Notes under the pieces: generated by a model | What the model saw: only the letters and a program-made list of their open reading frames with translations | What the model was told of the DNA's origin: nothing | Database searches by the model: none | Translations under genes and position numbers: made by a program | Part shown: positions 52,466 to 61,616 of the stretch, piece by piece | Position numbering within the stretch: position 1 is the stretch's first letter | How the letters are laid out: every line of letters begins with the position of its first letter | DNA from: Lichenifustis flavocetrariae | GTDB taxonomy: Bacteria; Pseudomonadota; Alphaproteobacteria; Rhizobiales; Beijerinckiaceae | Assembly (NCBI RefSeq): GCF_026130545.1 | Contig: NZ_JAMOIM010000002.1 | Coordinates: forward strand, 1-64,000 | Length of the DNA: 64,000 nucleotides | Reading direction: 5' to 3'

Positions 52466-53212
52466 TCAAGCATCGACCGTTCCGGCACGCCGCGCGACAG
52501 CGCGCTCCAACAGGCCAAAGGCGTCGTAGATCAGCACTGCCAGTAACGCGACGATCAGCCCCCCCTGGAGGATGAAGGCAGTGTTGGAGGACTGCAGGCC
52601 CGCGATGATGACCTCGCCCAATCCTTTGGCCGCCACCGTGGAGCCGATCGTGGCGGTCCCCATGTTGATGACGATCGACAGGCGAAGTCCGGCCAGGATC
52701 ACCGGCAGGGCGAGCGGCAATTCGACATCCATGAAACGTTGACGAGCGCTGAGGCCCATGCCGCGCGCCGCCTCGATGACGGTCGGGTTCACCTCGCGCA
52801 GCCCTGTGATGGTGTTCTCGAAAATCGGCAGGAGGCCGTAGAGGATCAGGGCGATCAGGGTCGGCGTGGTCCCGAAACCGACGAGCGGCACTGCAATGGC
52901 CAGGACGGCAACCGGCGGAAAAACCTGCCCGATGTTCACGATCGTGCGAGAAAGCGGCAGGAACTCGGCGCCGGATGGCCGCGTGACGAAGATGCCCAGC
53001 GTCAGGGCCAGGATGGCGCTGGCGATGCTCGCGACCGCGACGAGGCCGAGATGCGCGAGCGTCAGGTCGAGCAGGCTGCCCTGGTTGTAGATCGCAGGAG
53101 CCCCATTCTCGGTCAGTGGCCGGAGCAGCGGCTCGAACCATCGGGGCATGAAGACCAGGGCAGCCAGCAGCAGCAATCCCCCAGCCCGCGCCATGTAACC
53201 CAGAATCCTCAT
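52466..53212 (-). CDS. Osmoprotectant-type ABC permease (YehY/OpuBB-like)
   Basis: 248 residues with about six membrane helices and the BPD loop EAARGMGLSARQRFMDVELPLALPVILAGLR. ARGMG-type loops are characteristic of the glycine betaine/carnitine/choline permease subgroup. Last gene in a four-gene operon, overlapping the ATPase by 4 bases. Confidence 0.9.
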   Translation of the reverse strand: MRILGYMARAGGLLLLAALVFMPRWFEPLLRPLTENGAPAIYNQGSLLDLTLAHLGLVAVASIASAILALTLGIFVTRPSGAEFLPLSRTIVNIGQVFPPVAVLAIAVPLVGFGTTPTLIALILYGLLPIFENTITGLREVNPTVIEAARGMGLSARQRFMDVELPLALPVILAGLRLSIVINMGTATIGSTVAAKGLGEVIIAGLQSSNTAFILQGGLIVALLAVLIYDAFGLLERAVARRAGTVDA

Positions 53213-54165
53213 TCGGGTGGGCTGGAGACCGCGGGCGCTCCCGCTCGGGCGAGGATCGCGGCCATCGTGATCCTCCCCCTGATGGCGCCATCTGCCGACA
53301 TCACCGGCAAGCTTGTTGCCTGCCGCCAGAGAAGATCGGCGAGCGCGTCGTGCAGCGTGGTGGTGTCCGGCACCGGCCGACCCTCGGCATCCCCGGGCTC
53401 GACCGCATCGGCCACCGAGCGGAGAGACAGCAGGCGAAAGGGCCTGTCACTCGTACCGATCAATCGCTCGACGAAGCCGTGTTTCGGCCGCGCCAGAAGC
53501 TCGGCGGGGCTCGCGAATTGCAGGAGCTTGCCGCCGTCCATCACGGCAATGTGCCCAGCCAGATGGAGCGCTTCCTCCATATCGTGGGTCACGAGAACGA
53601 CCGTGACACCCAGGCGCCTTTGCAACGCGAGGAGATCGGCCTGCGCCTGACTACGGATGATCGGGTCGAGCGCCCCGAAAGGCTCGTCCATGAGCAGGAC
53701 GGCAGGCTCCGCCGCCAGGGCCCTCGCGACGCCCACGCGTTGCTGCTGCCCCCCCGAGAGCTGATGCGGATATTTGTTCGCGTAGACGGTCGCGTCCAAC
53801 TGAAGCAGCTCAAGCAGCTCCGAGACGCGGCGGTCGATGCGGGCCTTCTCCCATTTCAGCAGCACCGGGACCGTCGCGATATTGCGGGCCACGGTCCAGT
53901 GCGGGAAGAGTCCATGGCCCTGGATCACATAGCCGATGCCCCGGCGCAGCTCCTCGCCGCTGAGCGATGCGGTGTCCTGCCCGGCAATGCGGATCGCACC
54001 GGAGCTCGGCTCGATCAGGCGATTGATCATGCGCAGCAGGGTTGATTTCCCACTGCCCGAAGTGCCGACGACGGCCGTGATCGTGCCTCGCTCAAGCGTG
54101 AGACTGACATCGTCGACCGCGAGGGTGGTCCCGAATCGGCGCGAGACATGCTCGATCTCGATCAC
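53209..54165 (-). CDS. Osmoprotectant ABC ATP-binding protein (OpuCA/YehX-like)
   Basis: 318 residues. Walker A GTSGSGKST, NRLIEPSSG, Q-loop VIQGHGLFPH, signature LSGGQQQRVGVARAL, Walker B LLMDEPFGALD, and His-loop THDMEEAL. The C-terminal 80 residues form a CBS-like tail as in quaternary-amine ATPases. Overlaps both permease genes by 4 bp. Confidence 0.93.
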   Translation of the reverse strand: MIEIEHVSRRFGTTLAVDDVSLTLERGTITAVVGTSGSGKSTLLRMINRLIEPSSGAIRIAGQDTASLSGEELRRGIGYVIQGHGLFPHWTVARNIATVPVLLKWEKARIDRRVSELLELLQLDATVYANKYPHQLSGGQQQRVGVARALAAEPAVLLMDEPFGALDPIIRSQAQADLLALQRRLGVTVVLVTHDMEEALHLAGHIAVMDGGKLLQFASPAELLARPKHGFVERLIGTSDRPFRLLSLRSVADAVEPGDAEGRPVPDTTTLHDALADLLWRQATSLPVMSADGAIRGRITMAAILARAGAPAVSSPPE

Positions 54166-55400
54166 GGAGCGGCTCCCCGAGTCAGGTCGACGGCGGCGTC
54201 GAGCAGCACAGCCGCCACAAACGCGAGTGCGATGATCGGAACCGTCCCGAGCAGCACGAGGTCGGTCGCGGATTGTCCGATGCCCTGGAACACGAAGCTT
54301 CCCAGTCCTCCGCCTCCGATCAGTGCCGCAACCGTGACCAGTCCGATATTCTGCACCAGCACGATCCGGATGCCTGTCAGAATGATGGGGGTGGCGAGTG
54401 GCAGTTCGACCTTGAGAAGACGCTGACCTCCACTCATGCCCATGCCCCGAGCAGCCTCGGAGGTCTGCGGCGAAACCTGGTCAAGCCCGATCACCGTATT
54501 GGCCACGACGGGCAGCAGGGAATAGAGGAACAATGCGATCGCGGCCGGCGCTGTGCCAATGCCGCGAATGCCGAGCTCGGACAACAAAGGCAATCGGGCC
54601 GCAAGTAACCCGAGCGGCACCATCATCAGGCCGTACATCGCAATGCTCGGAATGGTCTGAATGACGTTGAGCACCGGTAGGGTGATGGCGCGCAGGTGGG
54701 GCAACCGCGCACAGGCAATCCCGAGCGGCACACCGACAATGACGGCGCCCGCGAGCGAACCAACGGCCAATTCGACATGTTTCGTCGCCTCCGTCCAAAA
54801 CGTGTCGGCATGCGAAGCATATTCCTTGAGGATTGAAATCCCACGGAGCCAACCGGAGCAGAGGATGAGGGCCGACGCGGCCGCAACACCGGCGAGCGCC
54901 AAAAGGCGCACCCAAGGGCCGGGTTTCAGCTTGGCGAGCGTGTCTGCGGCAAGCAACGCAAAGGCGAGAATGAGAAGCCAAAAGCCGCTCGATGGGGATA
55001 CCCGCGCGAATGTGTTGCTCGGCGGCACAAGGTGCAAAGGCACCAGACCGATCAGGCCAATCAGAACCGCAAGGGCCGCAAAGGCCGCGATCGCCCGCCA
55101 TAAGATCGGCGTTCGGCTAAAGGCTACGAGGATCGCAGTACAGATGATCGCGCCCCCCACGAGTCCCGTCGTTTGCGGCAGCGCGGCAAGGAAGCTCACG
55201 CTCTTGCCCGAAGCAATCCGGTTGGGGCGGTAGGTCACGAAGGGCTGAAGAACCAGCGCGATCGCCGCCATCGCCCCAAACACACACCCGACACGATCGA
55301 AGCGCCCCAAAAGGGACGAAAAAAGGTTGGTGGGCGAACGCAGACGGTCCGAGGTGGGCTGAACTCGAGTTGAACGGCCCTCCCCGAAGCCGCTGGTCAT
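54162..55400 (-). CDS. Osmoprotectant ABC permease with long N-terminal membrane extension (YehW-like)
   Basis: 412 residues: the N-terminal ~190 add several extra membrane helices (VLVAFSRTPILWRAIAAFAA, FWLLILAFALLAADTLAKL), followed by the standard permease core with EAARGMGMSGGQRLLKVELPLATPIILTG. Longer than the partner permease by about 160 residues. Overlaps its neighbours by 4 bp on each side. Confidence 0.9.
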   Translation of the reverse strand: MTSGFGEGRSTRVQPTSDRLRSPTNLFSSLLGRFDRVGCVFGAMAAIALVLQPFVTYRPNRIASGKSVSFLAALPQTTGLVGGAIICTAILVAFSRTPILWRAIAAFAALAVLIGLIGLVPLHLVPPSNTFARVSPSSGFWLLILAFALLAADTLAKLKPGPWVRLLALAGVAAASALILCSGWLRGISILKEYASHADTFWTEATKHVELAVGSLAGAVIVGVPLGIACARLPHLRAITLPVLNVIQTIPSIAMYGLMMVPLGLLAARLPLLSELGIRGIGTAPAAIALFLYSLLPVVANTVIGLDQVSPQTSEAARGMGMSGGQRLLKVELPLATPIILTGIRIVLVQNIGLVTVAALIGGGGLGSFVFQGIGQSATDLVLLGTVPIIALAFVAAVLLDAAVDLTRGAAP

Positions 55401-56314
55401 TTTACCAGGCTTTTGGTTTTCAGATAGTCCTTCGCGACATCGGCGGCAGGTTCGCCATTGACCTGGATGCGTGCGTTGAGGTCCTGAAGGGTCTTGAGAT
55501 CGAGACCGGCGAAGACGGGCTTCAGCACGTCGGCAATCTTCGGGTTCGCCTTCAGAACAGCATCGCGGATGATCGGAGCCGGGGCATAGACCGGCTGCAC
55601 GCCCTTGTCGTCATCGAGAACCACCAGATCCGCCGCCACGATGCCGCCGTCGGTCCCATAGACCATCGCGGCGTTCACGCCATCCGTCTGGTCGGCCGCG
55701 GCCTTGATGGTGGCTGAGGTGTCGCCGCCCGACAGGTTCAGGATCTGGTCGGGCGTCAAGACGAAGCCATAGGTCTTCTGGAAGGCCGGAAGCGCCGCCG
55801 CGCTGTTCACAAATTCCGACGAGGCCGCGAGCTTCACCTTCCCGCCGCCCGAGACCCATTTGCCAAAATCCGTAAGGCTCTTGAGCTTGTTGCCTGTCGC
55901 GACATCGCTGCGCAGCCCGATCGCCCAGGTGTTATTCGCGGGTGCCGGCGTCAGCCACACGATCTTGTTCGCGGCATAATCGAGCGTCTTTGCTAATTCG
56001 TAGCCCTTCGCGGCATCTTTCCAGGCGCTATCGTCGGCCTTGTTGAAGAAGAAGCCCGCATTTCCGGTATATTCCGGGTAGATATCGATTTCCCCCGCCA
56101 CGATGGCTTTGCGGAGGATCGGCGTGCTGCCCAGGGAAATCCGGTCCGATGTCGAGATCCCATTGGCCTTCAAGGCCTGCGAGATGATGTTGCCAAGCAG
56201 CGCCCCCTCGGTGTCGATCTTCGACGACACGACGACGTCGGCTGCCGCCGCTCCCCCTGCGGTAGCCGTGACACTCGCGACCGCTAGGGCGAGCACCTTG
56301 AATGAGAAGCGCAT
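55397..56314 (-). CDS. osmF: Osmoprotectant-binding protein (OsmF/YehZ-like)
   Basis: 305 residues. Sec signal ending AAA-AD, then VVVSSKIDTEGALLGNIISQALKANGI, DIYPEYTGNAGFFF, WLTPAPANNTWAIGLR and ending in KTKSLVK. The pattern fits the OpuAC-type binding fold for quaternary amines. It begins the operon (order: binding protein, permease, ATPase, permease). Substrate could be glycine betaine, choline or a related compound. Confidence 0.92.
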   Translation of the reverse strand: MRFSFKVLALAVASVTATAGGAAAADVVVSSKIDTEGALLGNIISQALKANGISTSDRISLGSTPILRKAIVAGEIDIYPEYTGNAGFFFNKADDSAWKDAAKGYELAKTLDYAANKIVWLTPAPANNTWAIGLRSDVATGNKLKSLTDFGKWVSGGGKVKLAASSEFVNSAAALPAFQKTYGFVLTPDQILNLSGGDTSATIKAAADQTDGVNAAMVYGTDGGIVAADLVVLDDDKGVQPVYAPAPIIRDAVLKANPKIADVLKPVFAGLDLKTLQDLNARIQVNGEPAADVAKDYLKTKSLVK

Positions 56315-56482
56315 GATCGATCCAATTCAAAATCTTGGAGTCTGATTAGTAGAGTGGATGGGTCGACGATCAAGGCCGAAGTGAGAGGCGTCATCGGCGG
56401 CCAACAGACAATTTGAAGCAGCGCGGCCATTCCATGCCCCGGTTCGCGGTGCGACGGGAGCTCGGCGCGCTCGCGGTGAGGC

Positions 56483-57358
56483 TCAAGAGCAAGCGGCAGA
56501 CACGTCACGACCCGAGGCTCGCGCGAGTTCGATATACAGCGTACGGAGCTTTCGCGCATGTGGGCCGGGACGCCCTGACCCGATAGGTTGCCCGTCAAGG
56601 GAAACGACGGGCGCCACGAAAGTCGAAGCACTGGTGTAAAATACCTCGGCGGCCCGGAGAGCCTCCTGCACCGTGAAGGCGCGCTCCTCGACCCGGAGCC
56701 CTGCTTCGGCGGCGAGGCGCAGCACGGCCAGACGCGTGATCCCGGGCAGGATATCGCTGGACAGCGGACGCGTGACGATGACCCCGTCCTGCGTGATGAT
56801 GAAGGCCGTCGAGGAGCCTCCCTCGGTCACGAAACCATCCTCGACCATGAAGGCCTCGGCAGCGCCGGCTTCGGCAGCCTGCCGCTTGGCCAGGACCTGA
56901 GCCAGGAGCCCGACCGACTTGATGTCGCGACGCGCCCAGCGGAGATCCGGAACGGTAATCACCGCGGCGCCAGCGACAGCAAGGCGCGACTCCAGGATGG
57001 TCTTGACCTGGGTGAACATGACGACGGTCGGCGACATCGCGTCCGCAAATCCGAAGTCGCGCTCGGCGACGCCGCGCGTGACCTGGATGTAGACGATACC
57101 CTCGACCAGACGATTGCGCCGGACGAGTTCGACCTGACGCACGACCCATTCGGCATGGGAATAGGGTGAAGCGATACCGATTTCGGTGAGGGAGCGGTCG
57201 AGGCGGGAAAGATGTGCCTCGTTGTCGACGAGTTCACCGTCAAGGACGGCGCTGACCTCGTAAATGGCGTCGGCGAACAGGAAGCCGCGATCCATGATCG
57301 GGATACGGGCCTCGTCATAGGGGATGAAGCTTCCATTCAGAAAGACGATGCGGTCCAT
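56483..57358 (-). CDS. Class IV aminotransferase (D-amino acid transaminase type)
   Basis: 291 residues, PLP-dependent fold type IV: FLFADAIYEVSAV, catalytic Lys in RRDIKSVGLLAQVLAKRQA, FMVEDGFVTEGGSSTAFI and VTRPLSSDILPGITR. These mark D-alanine/D-amino acid transaminases rather than branched-chain ones. It transfers amino groups between D-amino acids and 2-oxoacids. Separate from the arginase/ocd pair by 144 bp, same strand. Confidence 0.88.
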   Translation of the reverse strand: MDRIVFLNGSFIPYDEARIPIMDRGFLFADAIYEVSAVLDGELVDNEAHLSRLDRSLTEIGIASPYSHAEWVVRQVELVRRNRLVEGIVYIQVTRGVAERDFGFADAMSPTVVMFTQVKTILESRLAVAGAAVITVPDLRWARRDIKSVGLLAQVLAKRQAAEAGAAEAFMVEDGFVTEGGSSTAFIITQDGVIVTRPLSSDILPGITRLAVLRLAAEAGLRVEERAFTVQEALRAAEVFYTSASTFVAPVVSLDGQPIGSGRPGPHARKLRTLYIELARASGRDVSAACS

Positions 57359-57502
57359 AGGCGATCCGTGACGTTCGGCAGTGTCAGCCCCTTCCTTACA
57401 GCAGAGTCACCGCGCCAAAAGATTTGGCCCTTCGGGTTGACCCATGTGTGCCTGCGAAGGACCGCCGTAAGCATGTGCCGTTATCGCGGTCCAGACGCGG
57501 CT

Positions 57503-58564
57503 CTACCCCGTTGCCGACGCATTCGGTTTGCCGGCGCGCAGCAGCATGCCGAAGAGATCGCGCGGTTCGTCGGGATCGGCGAGCAGATCGAGGTCCTCGA
57601 AGAATGGCAGGGTGGCCAGCTTGGCCCGCACATAGCGAAGTGCCGAAAAATCCTCGATCGCGAAGCCGACGGAATCGAACAACGTCACCTGCCGGCCCTC
57701 CCTCCGCCCAGGTTTGCGCCCCGCGATCACCTCCCACAATTCGGTCACGGGATGGTCGGACGGCAATTGCTGGATCTCGCCTTCGATGCGGGTCTGGGGC
57801 GGGTATTCCACGAAAATGTCCGAGCGCAACAGGATATCGGGATGCAACTCCGTCTTGCCAGGGCAGTCGCCGCCGACCGCATTGATGTGGACGCCGGAGC
57901 CGACGAGATTGTCGGTGAGGATGGTGGCATTCTGCTTGTCGGCCGTCACGGTCGTGACGATCTCGGCTCCTTCGACGGCCTCGGCCACGCTGGTGCAGGT
58001 GCGGATCGTCAGGCCGAGTCCGGCGAGATTGCGCACGCATTTGGCACTGGCGGCCGGGTCGATGTCATAAAGCCGCAACTGGTCGATCCCGAGCAGGGCC
58101 TTAAACGCGAGCGCCTGAAATTCAGCTTGGGCGCCGTTGCCGATGATCGCCATCGTGCGCGCATCTTTCGGCGCGAGATACCGGGCCGCGAGGGCAGAGG
58201 TCGCCGCGGTGCGCAATGCGGTCAGGATCGTCATCTCGGTCAGCAGCATCGGATAGCCGTTGCCGACATCGGCCAGCACCCCGAAGGCCGTCACGGTCTG
58301 GCGGCCATCTTTCGTGTTCTTCGGATGCCCGGTGACGTATTTGAAGCCATAGGTCGTGCCGTCGCTGGTCGGCATCAGCTCGATGACGCCGTCCCGGCTG
58401 TGCGAGGCGATGCGAGGTGTCTTGTCGAACAAGTCCCAGCGGCGAAAATCCTCCTCGATCGCCTCCGCCAATTCACACAGAAAGCGCTCGACGCCCACAT
58501 TCAGGACGAGCTTCATCATGTTGTCGACGCTGACGAAGGGGACGATGTTCAGGAGAGCCGCCAT
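57503..58564 (-). CDS. ocd: Ornithine cyclodeaminase
   Basis: About 353 residues from the ATG at 58564 (a GTG at 58567 also fits). Contains MMKLVLNVGVERFLCELA, the NAD motif AIIGNGAQAEFQALAF, and TVTADKQNATILTDNLVGSGVHINAVGGD with the catalytic Asp region KTELHPDILLRSDIFVE. It turns ornithine into proline and ammonia. Its start touches the arginase stop, so arginine goes through ornithine to proline in one operon. Confidence 0.94.
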   Translation of the reverse strand: MAALLNIVPFVSVDNMMKLVLNVGVERFLCELAEAIEEDFRRWDLFDKTPRIASHSRDGVIELMPTSDGTTYGFKYVTGHPKNTKDGRQTVTAFGVLADVGNGYPMLLTEMTILTALRTAATSALAARYLAPKDARTMAIIGNGAQAEFQALAFKALLGIDQLRLYDIDPAASAKCVRNLAGLGLTIRTCTSVAEAVEGAEIVTTVTADKQNATILTDNLVGSGVHINAVGGDCPGKTELHPDILLRSDIFVEYPPQTRIEGEIQQLPSDHPVTELWEVIAGRKPGRREGRQVTLFDSVGFAIEDFSALRYVRAKLATLPFFEDLDLLADPDEPRDLFGMLLRAGKPNASATG

Positions 58565-58567
58565 CAC

Positions 58568-59497
58568 CTAAAAGCTCCGAGTCGGCCGGTCGAGCACACG
58601 GCGGCCCATGAGACTTGCGGCGAGATCCACCATCAGGATCGCGGTGCGACCCCGTTCATCCAGGAAGGGATTGAGCTCGACGAGATCGAGGCTGCGGACG
58701 AGCCCGCTGTCGTGCAACATCTCCATGGCGAGATGGGCCTCCCGGAAGGTCGCGCCGCCCGGGACAGTGGTACCGACACCCGGGGCTATGCCGGGATCGA
58801 GAAAGTCGACGTCCAGGCTGACGTGCAGCATGCCGTTCGCGGCCGTTACGCGACGCAGGAAACCCGCGATGAGCGACACGATGCCATTCTCGTCGATCGC
58901 CCGCATGTCGTGCACCTCGAACCCGCCCTCGCGGAGCCGCATGCCTTCCGCCGGGTCGACGCTCCGGAGCCCGATCATGCAGACGTTCTCGGGCCGCACG
59001 GGATGCGGCAATGGCGGGAAAAATCCCGCAAAGCCCGGCTGTCCGGTCGCATAGGCCATCGGGACGCCGTGGAGGTTGCCGCTCGTCGTGGAATCGAGCG
59101 TATGAAGATCGGGATGCGAATCGAGCCAGAGCACGAAGAGATCGCGGCCTTCCCGCGAGGCTCGACGGCTCATGCCGGTCATCGTACCCGCCGACAGGCT
59201 GTGGTCGCCGCCGAGGAAGATCGGCAAGCCTTCGCCGCTGACCTGATAGGCCGTGTCGGCGAGCATCTCGGTCCAGGCCGCAACGGCACCGAGATGTTTG
59301 AGGACGGGATTCGGATGCGTGATGACGGAGGACGCGCCCGGTAGTACGTTGCCCCGATCGACGACTTCGAAGCCGAGATCGGCCAATGCCGGGACGATCC
59401 CCGCGGCCCGGAAGGCACTCGGCCCCATGTCACAACCGAGCCGCCCCGTGCCCTCCTGCACCGGGACGCCGATCAGAATACAGCGCTTGTCGATCAT
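58568..59497 (-). CDS. rocF: Arginase
   Basis: 309 residues, ureohydrolase fold. Manganese ligands in GGDHSLSAG, LWLDSHPDLHT and SLDVDFLDPGIAPGVGT; the usual DAHxD reads DSHPD here. VELNPFLDERGRTA closes the active site. Hydrolyses arginine to ornithine and urea. Immediately upstream of ocd. The ATG at 59497 starts a typical MIDKRCILIGVPVQEGT. Confidence 0.94.
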   Translation of the reverse strand: MIDKRCILIGVPVQEGTGRLGCDMGPSAFRAAGIVPALADLGFEVVDRGNVLPGASSVITHPNPVLKHLGAVAAWTEMLADTAYQVSGEGLPIFLGGDHSLSAGTMTGMSRRASREGRDLFVLWLDSHPDLHTLDSTTSGNLHGVPMAYATGQPGFAGFFPPLPHPVRPENVCMIGLRSVDPAEGMRLREGGFEVHDMRAIDENGIVSLIAGFLRRVTAANGMLHVSLDVDFLDPGIAPGVGTTVPGGATFREAHLAMEMLHDSGLVRSLDLVELNPFLDERGRTAILMVDLAASLMGRRVLDRPTRSF

Positions 59498-59627
59498 ACC
59501 CGCTCCCCCGTTCTGGACACGCTACGACGGAGGCACCGCTGATGGAACGCATAACCCGCGGCAATTCGGCCGTCGCACAGTCCTGGCCCACGACCCTAGC
59601 GGCCTGGCGGGAGACATGCTCCCAGCC

Positions 59628-60263
59628 TCAAGCCGTTGGAAACGCCGCGTCCGCTTCAGTCTGCAATTGCGCCTCCTGGCGCTTCAGCGTGAGCCATCCG
59701 AACGCAACGACGATGACGGCCGCGACCAGGATGGCGACGCCGGCCGGTGCCGCCACGCGATGGATCGTATCGCCGAGTTCATAGGCGCCGAAGCCATAGA
59801 GCGCGGCCCAGACCAATCCTCCGGCGGCATTGAAGATGAGAAACTGTGGCCACGGATAGAAAGTGGCCCCCGCCAGCACGGCCGCGAAGGCGCGCAGGAA
59901 TGCCACGAAGCGGCCGAAAAAGACGAGCTTGCCGCCATGCTTCTGGAACAGATAGCGGCCGAGCCTCAGTCGTGCGGGGCCGAGCCCTATATGGGCGCCG
60001 TAGCGCACCAGAAGGGTGGTTCCGAAGCGTCGGCCGATCAGGTAGCCCAGGTTGTCGCCGATGATGGCACCTGCCGCCGCCACGGCAACGACGGCCACGA
60101 TCGAAAGCTCATGCGTCGTGGTCGCCACCAGCGCCGCTGACACCAGCGTGGCTTCGCCCGGCAATGGAATGCCGGTGCTTTCGAGTGCGATGATCACGAA
60201 GACTGCCAGCAATCCCCAGCTGTGAACAAAGGCAGCAAGGGTGTCAGGGGCGAGAAAATGCAT
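59628..60263 (-). CDS. DedA family membrane protein
   Basis: 211 residues from the ATG at 60263. DedA signatures: LESTGIPLPGEATLVSAALV, AAGAIIGDNLGYLIGRRFG, and FGRFVAFLRAFAAVLAG with the conserved Arg pair. Four to five membrane helices. DedA proteins act in phospholipid handling and membrane homeostasis. The frame is open to 60320 without homology. Confidence 0.88.
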   Translation of the reverse strand: MHFLAPDTLAAFVHSWGLLAVFVIIALESTGIPLPGEATLVSAALVATTTHELSIVAVVAVAAAGAIIGDNLGYLIGRRFGTTLLVRYGAHIGLGPARLRLGRYLFQKHGGKLVFFGRFVAFLRAFAAVLAGATFYPWPQFLIFNAAGGLVWAALYGFGAYELGDTIHRVAAPAGVAILVAAVIVVAFGWLTLKRQEAQLQTEADAAFPTA

Positions 60264-60338
60264 GACGCCACCAGAAAAGTGCGAGATGCCGCGACAAGTG
60301 CCTGCGCGGGGCCGCCCCACGCAGGTGACCTGGCAAGA

Positions 60339-61043
60339 TCAGAGCGATACCGGCCATTGCTCCAGCCGATAGGCAGAATCCCAGAACATCCATTCGAATT
60401 GAACCGCTCGCGTAAAGACGCGATCCATCGATTCGCGAATGGCTGCCGAAGCTGGCGCGGCTAGAAGGTCCGTGGCCTCGATCATCCTGTCGACCGCAGT
60501 TGCGAACTCAGGGCTCGCATATGTGTCGATCCAGGCCCTGTAGGGATTATCAGGCGCGGCGCTGCCAAAAATATGCCGGCCCACCTCGCGATAGATCCAG
60601 AAACAAGGGAGCAAAGCCGCCAGAAGCACCGGCAAGGGCTCCCGAAATGCGGTGGCCAGCAGAAAGGCACAGTAATGGTGGCAGGTCGGCGACATTTCAG
60701 TCTGCGTCACCTGCTCGGCGTTCAGTCCGAATTGTCGAAAGTAGCGATCATGCAGGTCGCGCTCTACCGCGACTGCCGTGGCGGCGCTTTCCGACAGCTG
60801 CAGGATCAGGGAAGGTGTGTCGGCCTTGGCGGCCGCCACCGCGAGGGCTTGCGCGAACACGATCAGGTAATGCGCATCCTGGATCATGTAGTGCTGGAAC
60901 ACGCCCTGCCGCAGGGTACCGGCCATCAGCTCCCTGTTGAAGGGCATGTCCCGAATTGTCGGGTAGAGCGCAGAGTTGCGCTCCCAGGCCTGCGTCGAAA
61001 ACACAGGCCCGGAAGTCCGCTCCGGTACTTCGCCTGTCACCAC
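60339..61043 (-). CDS. tenA: TenA family protein (thiaminase II-like)
   Basis: 234 residues from a GTG. Helical TenA fold: FQHYMIQDAHYLIVFAQALA, SPTCHHYCAFLLATAF with the nucleophile-type Cys, LLPCFWIYREVG and VQFEWMFWDSAYRLEQWP. It salvages thiamine pyrimidines by releasing amino from the degradation product. The GTG start overlaps the VOC stop by 7 bp, an unusual pairing. No other thiamine gene is in the window. Confidence 0.88.
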   Translation of the reverse strand: MVTGEVPERTSGPVFSTQAWERNSALYPTIRDMPFNRELMAGTLRQGVFQHYMIQDAHYLIVFAQALAVAAAKADTPSLILQLSESAATAVAVERDLHDRYFRQFGLNAEQVTQTEMSPTCHHYCAFLLATAFREPLPVLLAALLPCFWIYREVGRHIFGSAAPDNPYRAWIDTYASPEFATAVDRMIEATDLLAAPASAAIRESMDRVFTRAVQFEWMFWDSAYRLEQWPVSL

Positions 61044-61477
61044 ACACCCGTGTTTGGCATCGAGGCCCAGGGTTCTTGCGATGGCAGCGAGCCATTTTTC
61101 TGGATCAGTTCGATCGAGATGTTGTCGGGGGTTCGAATGAACGCCATGTGCCCATCGCGCGGCGGACGATTGATCGTGACGCCCGCCTTCATCAGCCGGT
61201 CGCAGAGCGCGTAGATGTCGTCGACCGCGTAGGCCAGATGGCCGAAGTTGCGGCCGCCAGAATAGGTCTCCGGATCCCAGTTGAAGGTCAGTTCCACCGT
61301 CGGCGCGAATGTTTCGCGCGCCTTGCCTTCGTCGTCGGGCGCCGCGAGGAAGACGAGCGTATAGCGGCCCTTCTCGTTTTCGATGCGTCGGACCTCGGCA
61401 AACCCCATCTTGTTGCAGAAGAAGTCCAACGACTGATCGAGATCCGTGACGCGGATCATTGTATGCAGGTACTGCAT
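61037..61477 (-). CDS. Glyoxalase-fold protein (glyoxalase I-like)
   Basis: 146 residues from the ATG at 61477, preceded by GAGGAG. YLHTMIRVTDLDQSLDFFCNKMGF, VELTFNWDPETYSGGRNFGHLAYAVDDI and ISIELIQK carry the four metal ligands of glyoxalase I (His, Glu, His, Glu). A second such protein besides the one at 41928, with lower similarity near the C-terminus. May be a paralogous glyoxalase or another VOC enzyme. Confidence 0.88.
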   Translation of the reverse strand: MQYLHTMIRVTDLDQSLDFFCNKMGFAEVRRIENEKGRYTLVFLAAPDDEGKARETFAPTVELTFNWDPETYSGGRNFGHLAYAVDDIYALCDRLMKAGVTINRPPRDGHMAFIRTPDNISIELIQKNGSLPSQEPWASMPNTGVW

Positions 61478-61616
61478 TTTGCTCTCCTCACCTCGGGGGC
61501 CCTTGCCATATCCCGTGAGCCTGCGCAACGCGCATGACAGGGTGGCGCCCGTGCATTGGGAACCACCAGAGCGCGAAGACGTTTCATATCCAAATAACTT
61601 TGTGAGGTCTTGTGTC

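Noticed and set aside
57212-59344. Plus-strand frame of 710 codons over aminotransferase, ocd and arginase
   Set aside because: Antisense to three recognised enzymes, no motif of its own.
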